Of a stretch of 64,000 nucleotides of DNA, positions 1 to 10,435 are shown piece by piece. The stretch's first letter is position 1; the number at the start of each line of letters is the position of its first letter. The position numbers and the translations under genes were made by a program. Source of the stretch: JBOGOC01 sp050747525. Its GTDB lineage: Bacteria > Acidobacteriota > Polarisedimenticolia > JACPZX01 > DASXTC01. The stretch covers positions 62,001-126,000 of the forward strand of contig JBOGOC010000002.1 in the NCBI GenBank assembly GCA_050747525.1, given 5' to 3'. A model generated the notes under the pieces. It made no database searches and had not been told where the DNA came from. It worked only from the letters and a program-made list of their open reading frames with translations.

Positions 1-2
1 TG

Positions 3-3000
3 TTCGCCGAGGCGCCGCTGGGCAACCCCGACGGCAACCCGGGGATCGAGCTTCACATCGATGCAGGACCCGGCCGTGACCGTGTCTACCGCCGCCCCTT
101 CTCGCAGAACATCCCGCCCGGCCCGCTGCTGCAGGGAGGCGACCTGGTGCACAAACCGGGCCTCCCCTTCAGCCATCTCGATGTGGTGCCCACCACCGGA
201 GGGTACAGGGTGCCTTCCAGCATCGCGAGCGAACGCTTCGGCGTCCTCAAGGACCTGTTTTTCGGCACGCGCGACAAGCGGGCGCGCGAGCTCGCCTTCC
301 ACTATGGGATCATCGCGGACTTCATCGACGTGATCCAGGGCCCGGACAGCAAGCCCTACATTGGCAAGATCACCGCCGTCACCGATGATTCCAATCTGTC
401 GTTCTCGGGCGTTCCGCCTTCCGTCATCGAGGGCTCATCGATCCTCGTGACCAGCGGGCGAGCCTCCGGAGAAATTCGGCATGTGTTCCTGGTCGATGGC
501 GCCATCCAGCCTCTCCAGGACTGGACGCGTGTTCCGGAGACGGGCGACACGTTCTGCGTCCTGGACGATCACGGAGGCCAGGGAGAAATGGCAGTGGTCT
601 CCAGCCGAATCGACCTCCCCGGTAATGACCACACGATGGGCCTCGGGGGCGGCGGTGGGGAGGTCAACGGCATCCTCGGGAGCTGGTTCGATCAATGGAC
701 CACTCTGGCGCATGAGCTCGGCCACAACCAGACGCTCGATCATTGCGGAAGATCGGGCAACGAGATCCTCTGCGACAACGTGACCGGCGGAATCACGTAC
801 AGGCCTGTCAATGCCGCCGTTGTCGCGGAGGGGGGACTCGTTCACCATCTGGACGTGACACTCGATTCAAGGCCGTCGGCGCCGGTGGAGGTCGATATCC
901 TCTCGGAGTTCCTTCAGCTGGAGGCGATTCCAAGCCGGCTCAGATTCGGGACGGACACCTGGGACGTGCCCCAGAGAGTCGAGATCCGGGCGATCGACGA
1001 TGCGATCCAAGACCGGATTGACTCTGGCACTGAGGTCGAGCCCTGGATGTTCGGCGACCTGCGAGTCATCCTCGACAGCGAAGATGCCCGCTTTCGAGGT
1101 CTCGGGAGCGGGATGACGATGCTGGTTTACGACAACGAGCGCCGCGGGGTCATCGCCCTGCGCGGTCCCGGCGATGGACTCGAGATCGTGGAAGGAGGGC
1201 GCAACGACAGCTACGAGATTCTCCTGACGCGGCCGCCGGTGGGACTCGTCGAAGTCCGCCTGGACGTCGCCGACCCGGTCAGGGTCAGCCCGGCGACGCT
1301 GACCTTCGGCCCCGCAGACTATGACGTGCCGCGGACCGTCACCTTGTGGAGCGAGACCGACGGCCTCCAGATTCATGCCTACCCCAACGTGCTTCACAGC
1401 TTCCGTGGAGATCCCTCGTACGACGGGTTGACGTTCGAGATGCCTTTCGCCTTTCGCGACCGGGAGAGTGCGAGCATTCTCGTGACCGAGTCGGCCGAAG
1501 AGACCGAAGTGGCCGAGGGGGGGCCGGCGGATCAGGTCCTCCTGGAGCTGAGCAACGCGCCACCGGAGGATGTCACCGTTCGGATCGACACCGTCGAAGT
1601 CAACGTTTCCCCAGCGTCGGTGACGTTCACACCTTCGACGTGGAACATGCCGCAGGTGATCCAGGTGCAGGCTCGGGACGATGCCCGGATCGCGGAGGGT
1701 GTTCATGACGGCTTGATCACCCTGAGCGCCGAAGGGACCGCCTACGCCCAAAGGTTCGTGGATGTCGACATCGCGGACAACGACTTCGACCTCGACCCCG
1801 ATCATCGAAGCCTGATGAGCTACGCTCACATGTCCACCGACGCGCCGGTGAACGACTACGCTGGTCCAGGAGAGCCGCTCGTCGATGAGTGGAGCCGCCT
1901 CAAGCTCGACTTCTACAACGTCTTCGTTCATCTGGGGGAGTTTGCGTCAGACGCAAGCCCGCCGCTCGACATCTCCCTGAAGGAGTACATCGCGCTCTTC
2001 GGACACCCTCCTGATGTCACGCCGCCTGACCTCGTTCTGCTGGACGAGGTCCGGAGCGCCGACGTTCCCGTGTCGGGATCCGTGCTGCTTCGGATCCGCG
2101 CGCAGGACGAGGAGTCCGGGATGAAGGGGGTCAGCGCGCTCGTGGACATCGATGGGGACGGGACCATCGCGGAAGAGGAGGTGTTCCCCGCGGTCAAGGC
2201 CGGCACCGGATACTACGAGCTGAGGCTCACGACCGCCCCTCAACAGGTCCGCCTCCTGGCGGAGGATGCGGCCGGGAACTATCGCCTGGAGGACCTGGCT
2301 CTCAACGTCGTGCCCGACGAGCTGAATCAGCCCCCGGTCGCCAGGGAGAACTTCCTGACCACCGGGATGAACACGCCCCTGGCCATCCTCCTGGAGGCCT
2401 CGGATTCGAATCTCGCGCCCCTCACGTTTGCCGTCCTGAGCTCCCCCTCGAGCGGAGTGCTCACCGGCACGCCGCCCCAGCTTCTGTACACGCCGAACGC
2501 CGGTTTCGTCGGGTTCGACAGCTTCACGTTCCGGGCGAGCGACGGATTGTCGCCGTCCAACACGGCCACGGTCAGGCTGATGGTGGGAGAGGCGAACCGG
2601 CCTCCCGTCATCTCCCAGGTGGGGTCCGTGGTGGTTTCGGAAGGGACGACGCTCCAGGTGGCGATCGCGGCGACGGACCCCGACGCCGACCCCGTGGCGC
2701 TCACCGCGACCGGCCTGCCGCCATTCGCCGCCTTCGTCGACCGCGGGGGAGGTTCCGGCACACTGACATTCTCTCCTGTCCTGGCCGAGGTCGGTTCCTA
2801 CGGCGCGATCCGGATCGAGGCGTCGGACGGTCTCTTCCATAGCACCGTGCCGGTGCCACTGACCGTCGTTCCCTTCAACGATCCGCCCACCCTCCATCCC
2901 ATCGGGAATCGCACCGCCTTCGAGGGGTTCACGGTCCGCTACACGATCGCCGCGAGCGACCTGGATGGAGACGCGCTCTCGTTCTCGATCGCCGGGCTCC

Positions 3001-6000
3001 CCGGCTTCGGTTCTTTCAATGTCGTCCCAGGGAGGAACCTGACCATCCTCGAGCTCTCTCCCGTGCTCCACGACGCGGGCGCCTACCCCGTCACGGTGAG
3101 CGTCTCGGACGGACATCTCCAGGTGAGCGAGCAGTTCTCGCTCACCGTCCTGGGCGACTCCGGCGAGCCGGGAATCGTGCGCATTCACCCCTCCGACGGC
3201 TCGACGCTTCTCCGGGGCCTGCAGGCCCTCAACCTGAGGTTCGACGAGCCCCTGGACCCCGCGAGCCTCGCGCCCGACCGGTTCCATCTGACCCGATCCG
3301 GCGCTCCGGTGAGCTCCGTCGCCTTCGAGCACCGGAGCTTCGCAACCGAAGTGATCCTCGCCTACGCACCGCTCCCCCCGGGCAGTTACGAGCTCACCCT
3401 CGATGCGCCGGCGATCACCGACCTCTCGGGCAACCCGCTCGGGGACGCGCCGTTCGTCGCCAGCCGGTTCACCCTCGTCGAGCGACCGACCGTCACCTCG
3501 TCGCTGTTCCCGGATCGTGTCTACGTGCCCGACCTCGACGGTTTCCCTGGTGCAGCCGCTGTCCACTCGGGTGATCTTGACGGGGACGGGAATCTCGACC
3601 TCGTGACCCAGAATGGAGCAGGGTCTACCGCGTCCTCCGTGTCGATCTTCCTTGGGAACGGCGACGGGACCTTCGCCGAGCGCACGGATCTCTTCACGAT
3701 CCCGAGGGGACTCGACATTGGGGACGTGAACGGGGACGGGCATCTCGACATCGTCACGGTGGAAGACTCTCCGGCCGATGAACTGCTCGTGACCGAGCTG
3801 GGCAATGGCGACGGCACGTTCGGCCCGCGCATCGAGGCCCCGATTGCCTTCACCTCGACACTCCTCAGGCCGACGTACCTCGTCCTCGGCGACATGGACA
3901 GCGACGGGCTGCTGGATGCCCTCACGTTGCATGACTTCGGCAACGGCGTGATCATCTCGAGGGGGGCTGGCGACGGAACGTTCACGAGGACGTCCAGCGG
4001 GGGTCCTGTCGATGACAGAGAAATCGAGCTGGCCGACGTCAACCGCGATGGCCACGTCGATGTCGTGGGACGCTATCCGTTTGTTCCTGGCGGATTGTCC
4101 ATCATGCTCGGGGATGGTGCCGGTGGCCTCGCACCCGCCCTGAATTCTCCCTCAAGATCTCCCTCGTTCCTGGCGCTCGGAGACGTCAATGGGGATGACT
4201 GGGTGGACGTCGCGTTGACGAGCCTCCGCACCAGCCCGAATCTTGTCTTCGGCGATGTTCATTTGAACAACGGGGATGGCACGTTCGCCGCAGGGATGCC
4301 TTTCGATGAGGAGTTGAATGACCTTCAATTGCAACGCGACGTGTTCCTGCACGACCTGAACGGCGACGGCCATCGCGACGTGATCCTGGGTCTGGAACAC
4401 CTGATTGGAGTGAGGCTCGGCGCCGGAGACGGGACCTTCGGCCCACGGAGCGCCTACCCGTCCGGGAGGAATCCGCAGGGCTTCGCCGTTGAGGACTTCG
4501 ATCGTGATGGAGATTTCGACATCGCCTCGGCCACTGGGACGGTCTCGGTCCTGCTCGGGAACGGTGACGGCACGTTCCCGGTCCAGCCCGACTACCAGGC
4601 CGGCATTTCTCCGAGCTCGGTTGACGCGGGCGACCTGGACGGGGACGGAGATCTCGATGTCGCCATCGCCAACAGGGGGAACTTCCCAGGTGAAGAGAGC
4701 GTCTCCGTTCTCATGGGCTCGGGTGACGGGACGTTCGGACCTGCCACGGACTACACTGTCCCTTCGCGACCGAACTCGGTCCGGGTGAAGGACCTGGACG
4801 GCGATGGTTTCCCCGAACTCCTGGTCACGAGCTCCGATTCGGCAAGCCTGCGGGTCTTCCCGAACAACGACGACGGTACGTTCGGGGCCCCTTCTATCTA
4901 TTCCATCTCCCTGCCTCTCGGCGTCGCCTTTGGCGACGTGAACGGCGACAACGTCATCGACGTCGCCGTGGCGGGAGGAGGGGTCGGCATCTTCGCGGGC
5001 AACGGCGACGGCACCCTGAGACTGCTTTCGGGGGCGACCACCGGGCAGCCGGCCTCCTCCGTGGCCCTGGGGGACGTGGATGGCGACGGCGACCTGGACG
5101 TCGTAGCCAAGATCGACGGATTCGCTCATGTGCGGGTGAGCCTGAACGACGGCGACGGGTTCTTCACCACGACGCCCGATTTTCCCGCCACGTTCGCTCC
5201 AGGTGGAGTCATCGTTCTGGAGGACGTGAACGACGACGGGGCCCTCGACATCCTCGGCACAACCTCCAAGCTCCTCCTCATACCTGGCGAGGTGCCCCTC
5301 GAACGGTACGTGGTCTGCGTCCTTCCGGGCCATGGTGACGGCACCTTCGGGCCGAAGGTCGACTACGACACGGGAAGGTTTCCCAGAGACATCAAAGTCG
5401 GGCACATCGACGACGATGCACACCTGGATGTCCTCACCGCGAACGGTGCATCGAACTCGGTGACCCTCCTGCTGGGGACGGGAGACGGGACCTTCGGCCG
5501 CCGCACCGACTATGACGTCGGGTTCCAGCCCGAGGGGGTCGCGCTGGGCGACTGGAACGGCGACGGGAGACTCGATTTCGTCACGGCCAACGCATTCTCC
5601 GACATCGGCAACCACCGCAATCCCGGCACGATCTCACCACGGCTCCAGCTCGGCGGTGGCGCGGCCTCGGGGGGCCTCACGGCGGACGCCGGCGTCAATC
5701 GCTCGGTGAATCTGGGCGAGGTCGTCCTCCTGGACGGTCGTGCGTCCACCAGCTCTTCTCCGGGCATCCCCCTCGCCTTCGAGTGGATACAGACGGGCGG
5801 TCCCGAAGTCTCGTCCCTGGGGATGGACTCCTCCACGCCGACGTTCGTTCCCGATGAGCGGGGGACCTACGTCTTCGAGCTGACGGTCACCGCCGGCGGC
5901 CTGGGGGCCACCGACAGCGTCACCATCGAGGTGGTCGGGCGCCCCGACCTGATCTTGTCGGCCGCGGACGGCACGACCGCCGTCGTTCCGGGCGAGCCCT

Positions 6001-8942
6001 TCACCCGGACACTCTCCGTCACCAACGCGGGCAACGTGGCGGCGGAAGGCGTGACTTTGACGGACACTCTGCCGCTCCATGTCGTCCTGCAGGAAGCGAG
6101 CGACGGCGGCTCTCCGAGCGGCCAGTCGGTTCTCTGGGCTCCGTTCCGGCTCGCGCCGCAGGAAACTGCGACACGCACGCTCACCCTCCGGATCGCCGGC
6201 GCCATTCCCGCGGGCGTCGAGGAGATCGTCCACACCGCGTCGGTCACCGATGACGGCTCCTCGGGACAGGACCCGACACCCGGAAACAACACGGCGGTCG
6301 ATCGCAACGAGCTCCTCGCCGCGCCCGACCTCTCGGTCGTCCTGGACGATGGACGGGGCGCCGCGCTGCCGGGCAGCGTGCTCGAGTACGGTCTGGTGGT
6401 CCGGAACCTCGGCAAGCAGGAGGCCACCGGCGCCATTCTGAGGGCGACCATCCCACCTCTGGCCAGCTTCGTCTCGGCAAGCGAGGGGGGCTCCTTCTCC
6501 AACGGGGAAGTCTCCTGGCCCCACTTCGCGCTGCCGGCCGGAGACACCGCGGCCCGGACCTTCACCGTCCGTCTGGCCGACCTCTGGCCCCCGGGCCTCG
6601 AGAGCATCTCCGCGACGTCGACGATCGGCGACGACGGACTCAACGGTCCGGAGCCACGGATCGACGACAACCTGGCGATCGACACCGACTCCGTCGCGCT
6701 CCCCGAGCTGGGTGTCTCGCTCGACGACGGCGTGGAGGTCCTCGTTGTGGGGCAGACCACGACCTATCGCATCGGGGTCGCGAATAGCGGCACGTCGAGC
6801 GCGACCGGAGTCGTCGTGACCGACGACCTTCCGCCGCACACCGCGTTCCTTGCGGCGAGCCATGGCGGCACGCCGGCGGGATCGCAGGTGGTCTGGCCCG
6901 CGTTCGATCTGCCGGCGGGATCGAGCGTCGAGCGCACCCTCACGTTGCGCGTGGAGGACACCGTCGACGGCTCGGTCGAGACCCTGGCCAACAGGGCGTC
7001 GGTCCGTGACGACGGCGCTCACGGACCCGACCCGATACTCGACAACAACCAGCATCTGGACGTGGACCGCGTCAGCCTCACGACCGACCTCTCGGTCGCT
7101 CTGGCCGCCTCGCCCGCGACCGTCCGCGTCAACGAAGTGCTCACCTACCGCATCGAGGTCGGGAATGGCGGCGAGCACCGTGCCAGGGCGGTGCGGCTCG
7201 ACCTGACCCTTCCTCCTCGCGTCACTCTGAATTCCGTGGACTCCACGCTGGGGCGGTGCTCCGCGAGCATGCCGGTGTCGTGCGACCTCGGGGATCTCGT
7301 GCCGAGAGGCGGAGGATCCATCCTTGTCTCGGTGGTGCCGACTCAGGCGGGATCCGTCACCGCCCTGGCCACGGTGTCGAGCGCCACCGTCGACCTCGAC
7401 GGCACCAACAATCGCTCCGAGCTCACCACGATCGTCCAGGAAGCGGCCAGCCCCTTCACGGAGAGCGCCGCGGCCCTTGGTCTGGCGACTCCTGGCCCCA
7501 AGGAGGGCGGCCTCGCCTGGTGCGACTTCGACGGAGATGGCCGCCTCGACGTTCTGGTGAACGCCGCGGATACCAGTCACCTGTACGTCAACGAAGGCGC
7601 CGGCTTCCAGGACGTCACCGCTTCCCACGCCGCGGGGCTCCTGGAGTCTGCCGCGCCACGATCGGCGATCTGCGCGGACCTGAACAACGACGGGCACGTG
7701 GACTTCGCGCGCAACGCGGCCGACCGCATCGAGATCTACCTGAACCGGGGCCCGCAGGCGAGCCCGCCATTCAGCTTTGGACTGCCGCTCGACCAGAGGC
7801 CGCACCAGATCATCGACGGCATGGACGAAGGCATGTCCACGGAGGGGATGGGCTTCCTCGACTATGACCATGACGGCGACCTGGACCTTGTCGTGGACAA
7901 CGACAGCTTCGGGATCGACGTATTCGAGAACAACCACAACGGTCACTTCCAGCACGTCACGAAGAACGACCGGACGCTCGGCCTCCCACAGGAAGCCATC
8001 TCGGGAGACTACCTGGCGGTCGCCGACTACGACGCCGACGGCTGGGTGGACGTCCTCAGCCGCAAGGAGTCACTGCTCGATCTCTGGCGCAATCTCGGGG
8101 ACGGAAGCTTCGGCCCGGAATCGAGCTTCGACGGGGATGCTCTGGACGCCAACAAGGGGGGCGTGGCGTTCTGCGATCTCGACGCGGACGGCGATTTCGA
8201 CATCCTCTGGACCGACGCCGACTCGACCCAGATCTGGCGCAACCATGACGGCGCGTTCGTGCCGACCGGAGAGCCTTCTGCCTCATCCGGCGTCGGCCTG
8301 GGCGACGAGGACATCGACGGAGTCGCCTGCGCCGACGTGGACAACGACGGCGACCTCGACGTTTTCCTGGCGGCGAACATCGGTGACGGACATCTCTTCG
8401 TCAACGAATCGACCGGAGGGAGCGACGATCCGCTCGTCTTCCGCCATGTCAACGGCGGCATCTCCATCGGGGCCGACGCGGAGGCCGTGGCATTCGGAGA
8501 CTACGATCTGGACGGCGATCAGGACATTCTGGTGAACGTCGACGGCGCTCCGAACCAGCTCTGGACGAACTCGACGGGGGGAGAGAGCTTCTTGATGATT
8601 CGCGCCCTGCGCTGTCTCTACGGGAACGACATCGATATCGATGACGGCGACGGCCTGAGGCGGCGCATCAAGGGCTTCCGGGACGACGTCGGCGCGACCA
8701 TCCGGATCTTCGCCGAAGATGGCGCCACCCCGACGGGACCGGTCCAGGAGGTGAACGGCGGCACGGGCCATGGTTCCCAGAACCCCGCGTACGTCCACTA
8801 CGGTCTGCCGGAAGGAGCCGATGAAATCTACGTGGTCGAAGTGAGCTTCGTCGGCGGACCCGTGGTCCGGCGCCAGGTTCGGCCAGGCGATCTTGGCCCA
8901 TCTCACCTCGCGGTCGTCAGCAGCTGCGGTCGAGCTCCCTAG
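3..8942 (+). CDS. Giant secreted multidomain protein: metalloprotease, Calx-beta-like, FG-GAP, DUF11 and UnbV domains (5' partial)
   Basis: The frame is open from the window edge, so the N-terminus lies upstream; a GTG at 147 is probably internal. A metzincin zinc motif HELGHNQTLDH is encoded at 711-743 and a Met-turn-like LMSY at 1812-1823. Between them lie about 330 residues that read as three Calx-beta-like repeats. After the protease come Ig/cadherin-like domains (about 2330-3165), a Big_5-like domain (to 3480), 13 FG-GAP/VCBS repeats with GxGDGTF signatures (3490-5640), a PKD-like domain (5680-5935), four DUF11-type repeats (5940-7440), a second FG-GAP block (7460-8590) and a C-terminal ASPIC/UnbV domain. 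The acidic repeats suggest calcium binding and an extracellular or surface location. Substrate is unknown. An ECF sigma gene follows 34 bases later. Domain identities are by eye; the protease motif and repeats are clear. Confidence 0.9.
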   Translation, partial: FAEAPLGNPDGNPGIELHIDAGPGRDRVYRRPFSQNIPPGPLLQGGDLVHKPGLPFSHLDVVPTTGGYRVPSSIASERFGVLKDLFFGTRDKRARELAFHYGIIADFIDVIQGPDSKPYIGKITAVTDDSNLSFSGVPPSVIEGSSILVTSGRASGEIRHVFLVDGAIQPLQDWTRVPETGDTFCVLDDHGGQGEMAVVSSRIDLPGNDHTMGLGGGGGEVNGILGSWFDQWTTLAHELGHNQTLDHCGRSGNEILCDNVTGGITYRPVNAAVVAEGGLVHHLDVTLDSRPSAPVEVDILSEFLQLEAIPSRLRFGTDTWDVPQRVEIRAIDDAIQDRIDSGTEVEPWMFGDLRVILDSEDARFRGLGSGMTMLVYDNERRGVIALRGPGDGLEIVEGGRNDSYEILLTRPPVGLVEVRLDVADPVRVSPATLTFGPADYDVPRTVTLWSETDGLQIHAYPNVLHSFRGDPSYDGLTFEMPFAFRDRESASILVTESAEETEVAEGGPADQVLLELSNAPPEDVTVRIDTVEVNVSPASVTFTPSTWNMPQVIQVQARDDARIAEGVHDGLITLSAEGTAYAQRFVDVDIADNDFDLDPDHRSLMSYAHMSTDAPVNDYAGPGEPLVDEWSRLKLDFYNVFVHLGEFASDASPPLDISLKEYIALFGHPPDVTPPDLVLLDEVRSADVPVSGSVLLRIRAQDEESGMKGVSALVDIDGDGTIAEEEVFPAVKAGTGYYELRLTTAPQQVRLLAEDAAGNYRLEDLALNVVPDELNQPPVARENFLTTGMNTPLAILLEASDSNLAPLTFAVLSSPSSGVLTGTPPQLLYTPNAGFVGFDSFTFRASDGLSPSNTATVRLMVGEANRPPVISQVGSVVVSEGTTLQVAIAATDPDADPVALTATGLPPFAAFVDRGGGSGTLTFSPVLAEVGSYGAIRIEASDGLFHSTVPVPLTVVPFNDPPTLHPIGNRTAFEGFTVRYTIAASDLDGDALSFSIAGLPGFGSFNVVPGRNLTILELSPVLHDAGAYPVTVSVSDGHLQVSEQFSLTVLGDSGEPGIVRIHPSDGSTLLRGLQALNLRFDEPLDPASLAPDRFHLTRSGAPVSSVAFEHRSFATEVILAYAPLPPGSYELTLDAPAITDLSGNPLGDAPFVASRFTLVERPTVTSSLFPDRVYVPDLDGFPGAAAVHSGDLDGDGNLDLVTQNGAGSTASSVSIFLGNGDGTFAERTDLFTIPRGLDIGDVNGDGHLDIVTVEDSPADELLVTELGNGDGTFGPRIEAPIAFTSTLLRPTYLVLGDMDSDGLLDALTLHDFGNGVIISRGAGDGTFTRTSSGGPVDDREIELADVNRDGHVDVVGRYPFVPGGLSIMLGDGAGGLAPALNSPSRSPSFLALGDVNGDDWVDVALTSLRTSPNLVFGDVHLNNGDGTFAAGMPFDEELNDLQLQRDVFLHDLNGDGHRDVILGLEHLIGVRLGAGDGTFGPRSAYPSGRNPQGFAVEDFDRDGDFDIASATGTVSVLLGNGDGTFPVQPDYQAGISPSSVDAGDLDGDGDLDVAIANRGNFPGEESVSVLMGSGDGTFGPATDYTVPSRPNSVRVKDLDGDGFPELLVTSSDSASLRVFPNNDDGTFGAPSIYSISLPLGVAFGDVNGDNVIDVAVAGGGVGIFAGNGDGTLRLLSGATTGQPASSVALGDVDGDGDLDVVAKIDGFAHVRVSLNDGDGFFTTTPDFPATFAPGGVIVLEDVNDDGALDILGTTSKLLLIPGEVPLERYVVCVLPGHGDGTFGPKVDYDTGRFPRDIKVGHIDDDAHLDVLTANGASNSVTLLLGTGDGTFGRRTDYDVGFQPEGVALGDWNGDGRLDFVTANAFSDIGNHRNPGTISPRLQLGGGAASGGLTADAGVNRSVNLGEVVLLDGRASTSSSPGIPLAFEWIQTGGPEVSSLGMDSSTPTFVPDERGTYVFELTVTAGGLGATDSVTIEVVGRPDLILSAADGTTAVVPGEPFTRTLSVTNAGNVAAEGVTLTDTLPLHVVLQEASDGGSPSGQSVLWAPFRLAPQETATRTLTLRIAGAIPAGVEEIVHTASVTDDGSSGQDPTPGNNTAVDRNELLAAPDLSVVLDDGRGAALPGSVLEYGLVVRNLGKQEATGAILRATIPPLASFVSASEGGSFSNGEVSWPHFALPAGDTAARTFTVRLADLWPPGLESISATSTIGDDGLNGPEPRIDDNLAIDTDSVALPELGVSLDDGVEVLVVGQTTTYRIGVANSGTSSATGVVVTDDLPPHTAFLAASHGGTPAGSQVVWPAFDLPAGSSVERTLTLRVEDTVDGSVETLANRASVRDDGAHGPDPILDNNQHLDVDRVSLTTDLSVALAASPATVRVNEVLTYRIEVGNGGEHRARAVRLDLTLPPRVTLNSVDSTLGRCSASMPVSCDLGDLVPRGGGSILVSVVPTQAGSVTALATVSSATVDLDGTNNRSELTTIVQEAASPFTESAAALGLATPGPKEGGLAWCDFDGDGRLDVLVNAADTSHLYVNEGAGFQDVTASHAAGLLESAAPRSAICADLNNDGHVDFARNAADRIEIYLNRGPQASPPFSFGLPLDQRPHQIIDGMDEGMSTEGMGFLDYDHDGDLDLVVDNDSFGIDVFENNHNGHFQHVTKNDRTLGLPQEAISGDYLAVADYDADGWVDVLSRKESLLDLWRNLGDGSFGPESSFDGDALDANKGGVAFCDLDADGDFDILWTDADSTQIWRNHDGAFVPTGEPSASSGVGLGDEDIDGVACADVDNDGDLDVFLAANIGDGHLFVNESTGGSDDPLVFRHVNGGISIGADAEAVAFGDYDLDGDQDILVNVDGAPNQLWTNSTGGESFLMIRALRCLYGNDIDIDDGDGLRRRIKGFRDDVGATIRIFAEDGATPTGPVQEVNGGTGHGSQNPAYVHYGLPEGADEIYVVEVSFVGGPVVRRQVRPGDLGPSHLAVVSSCGRAP

Positions 8943-8976
8943 TGCGGAAAGCAGGACGATGCCACAATAGGAGACC

Positions 8977-9555
8977 ATGGCACGAGAGGTGACGACAGAA
9001 CCGCCTGAGGTGGAGGACGAGATCCTCGCGGCCTTCCGGAACGGACGTCCCGAGACAGTGGCCATGGTGCGCGGCTGGGTGATGCGGGTCGTGACCTATC
9101 CCGGCTGGCGGTTCGGCGACGCGGAGTCGATTGCCCAGGACGTCCTGGTGAAGCTTCTCGAGATCGCGCGCTCCGGGCGGTTTCGGCAGACGTCCTCCTT
9201 CCGCACGTTCGCCACGTCCGTGGCGCGCCACACCTGCATCGACGCCTACAGGAAGCAGCGCTGGCGCGAGCAGGCCGAGCGGCTGCACGCCGTCGACACC
9301 GAGAGCAGCGCGGCGTCCGGTGAACCCGACGTGCACCACGAGGCGCGGGAGCGGCGCGAGCTGCTGCGTTACGTTTTCCAGCTACTTCCCGAAGAGTGCC
9401 GCCGCCTGTGGGTCTGGATCTACGGGCAGGGCCTTGCGGCGCGCCAGGTGGCCGAGCGCGCCGGGATCAGCGAGACGAACGCCCGCGTGCGCGCCCACCG
9501 CTGCCTGCAGCGGGCCCGCGGCATCGCTCGCGATTACCTTGCCAGGGAAGCCTGA
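8977..9555 (+). CDS. ECF-type RNA polymerase sigma factor
   Basis: 192 residues. Region 2 is visible at about residues 48-97 (DAESIAQDVLVKLLE followed by a TFATSVARHTCIDAYRK-type helix). Region 4 lies at about 130-180, with an LPEECRRLWVW helix and a helix-turn-helix (LAARQVAERAGISETNARVR). The length fits the ECF group. An AGGAG sequence sits just before the ATG. The following gene starts four bases after the stop and encodes a membrane zinc-finger anti-sigma factor, so this is a sigma/anti-sigma pair. The regulon is unknown; the giant secreted protein upstream is a possible target, but only by position. Confidence 0.92.
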   Translation: MAREVTTEPPEVEDEILAAFRNGRPETVAMVRGWVMRVVTYPGWRFGDAESIAQDVLVKLLEIARSGRFRQTSSFRTFATSVARHTCIDAYRKQRWREQAERLHAVDTESSAASGEPDVHHEARERRELLRYVFQLLPEECRRLWVWIYGQGLAARQVAERAGISETNARVRAHRCLQRARGIARDYLAREA

Positions 9556-9559
9556 GACG

Positions 9560-10435
9560 ATGGGCTGCTCCGATCCGGTGGCGACGCTTCTCGCGTTCCA
9601 TGCCAACGGGACGCTCTCTCTGGAGGACCTCGGCCGGGTGGAGTCGCACCTCGCCGTCTGCGACGACTGCCGCGCGCTGCACGGCTTCGCCCGGCTCGCT
9701 CGCGAGGAGATGGCCGACTGCGCGCTCGATCCAGGTGAGCACGTGCAGGCGCAAGTCCTCTCCGAGTACGTGGAAGATCGTGGGGCGCTGGACGAGGAAA
9801 CGAAGCGCTGGGTCTCGTCTCACCTGGAGAGATGCGAGGTCTGCGCCTCGGTCGTGCCGGTGCTGCGCGGCTTGTCGGAGGGGCCGGGGGGACACGCCAG
9901 CCTGCCAGAATCTCCGGCCGCCATGGCGCGTCTCTGGGAGCTCCTGAAAGGCACCATCCTGCGCCCCGTCCCCGCGATGGCCTACCTGGCACTGGTTCTG
10001 GTGGGGGTCGCCTGGTTGGCCCGGACCGGTGGGCTCGGCCGCTCCGCCGGAGAGACGGCCACGCTGCTTCCCTCCCCCGTCCCCGTCCACGGCGAGATCG
10101 CGATGCGCGGGGAAGAGGCCACCTCGCCGCCCCTGCGACTCGAGACGTCACCCGGGGTGCCGGTGCGTCTCGCGCTTCACACCGACCTGGATCCCGAGGA
10201 GATCGCTCCGGGCGCGCCGCGTCTCCGCCTGGTCCTGAGGCAAGGCGGCAGCGTGCTCTGGTCCGCGCCCGTCGCTGCCGGCGCGATCCCCCCCGACGGC
10301 GTCCTGGAAATGACGCTCCTGCCTGACCGTCTCCCCCGGGGCATCCCTCTCGATCTGATGCTCGAGCGCGACGGTGGGCAAGAGCAGCCGCCGCTCTTCT
10401 ATCAGAGGCTCCTCCTCGCCGGGCCCGATCGCTAG
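9560..10435 (+). CDS. Membrane anti-sigma factor with two zf-HC2-like zinc fingers
   Basis: 291 residues from the ATG at 9560; the open frame extends further upstream but overlaps the sigma gene. Two HxxxCxxC zinc-binding motifs occur near residues 30-40 (SHLAVCDDC) and 90-100 (SHLERCEVC). A single hydrophobic segment follows (AMAYLALVLVGVAWLA, about residue 135-150), then a beta-rich, probably periplasmic C-terminus. This is the standard plan for an inhibitor that holds an ECF sigma factor at the membrane, here the product of 8977-9555. Duplication of the zinc finger is less usual than one copy. The stop TAG shares the palindrome CTAG with the stop of the convergent gene. Confidence 0.85.
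   Translation: MGCSDPVATLLAFHANGTLSLEDLGRVESHLAVCDDCRALHGFARLAREEMADCALDPGEHVQAQVLSEYVEDRGALDEETKRWVSSHLERCEVCASVVPVLRGLSEGPGGHASLPESPAAMARLWELLKGTILRPVPAMAYLALVLVGVAWLARTGGLGRSAGETATLLPSPVPVHGEIAMRGEEATSPPLRLETSPGVPVRLALHTDLDPEEIAPGAPRLRLVLRQGGSVLWSAPVAAGAIPPDGVLEMTLLPDRLPRGIPLDLMLERDGGQEQPPLFYQRLLLAGPDR

Noticed and set aside
867..4055. Long minus-strand open frames opposite the giant gene
   Set aside because: They arise from the high-GC, Asp-rich repeats on the other strand; no known domain, no ribosome-binding site.
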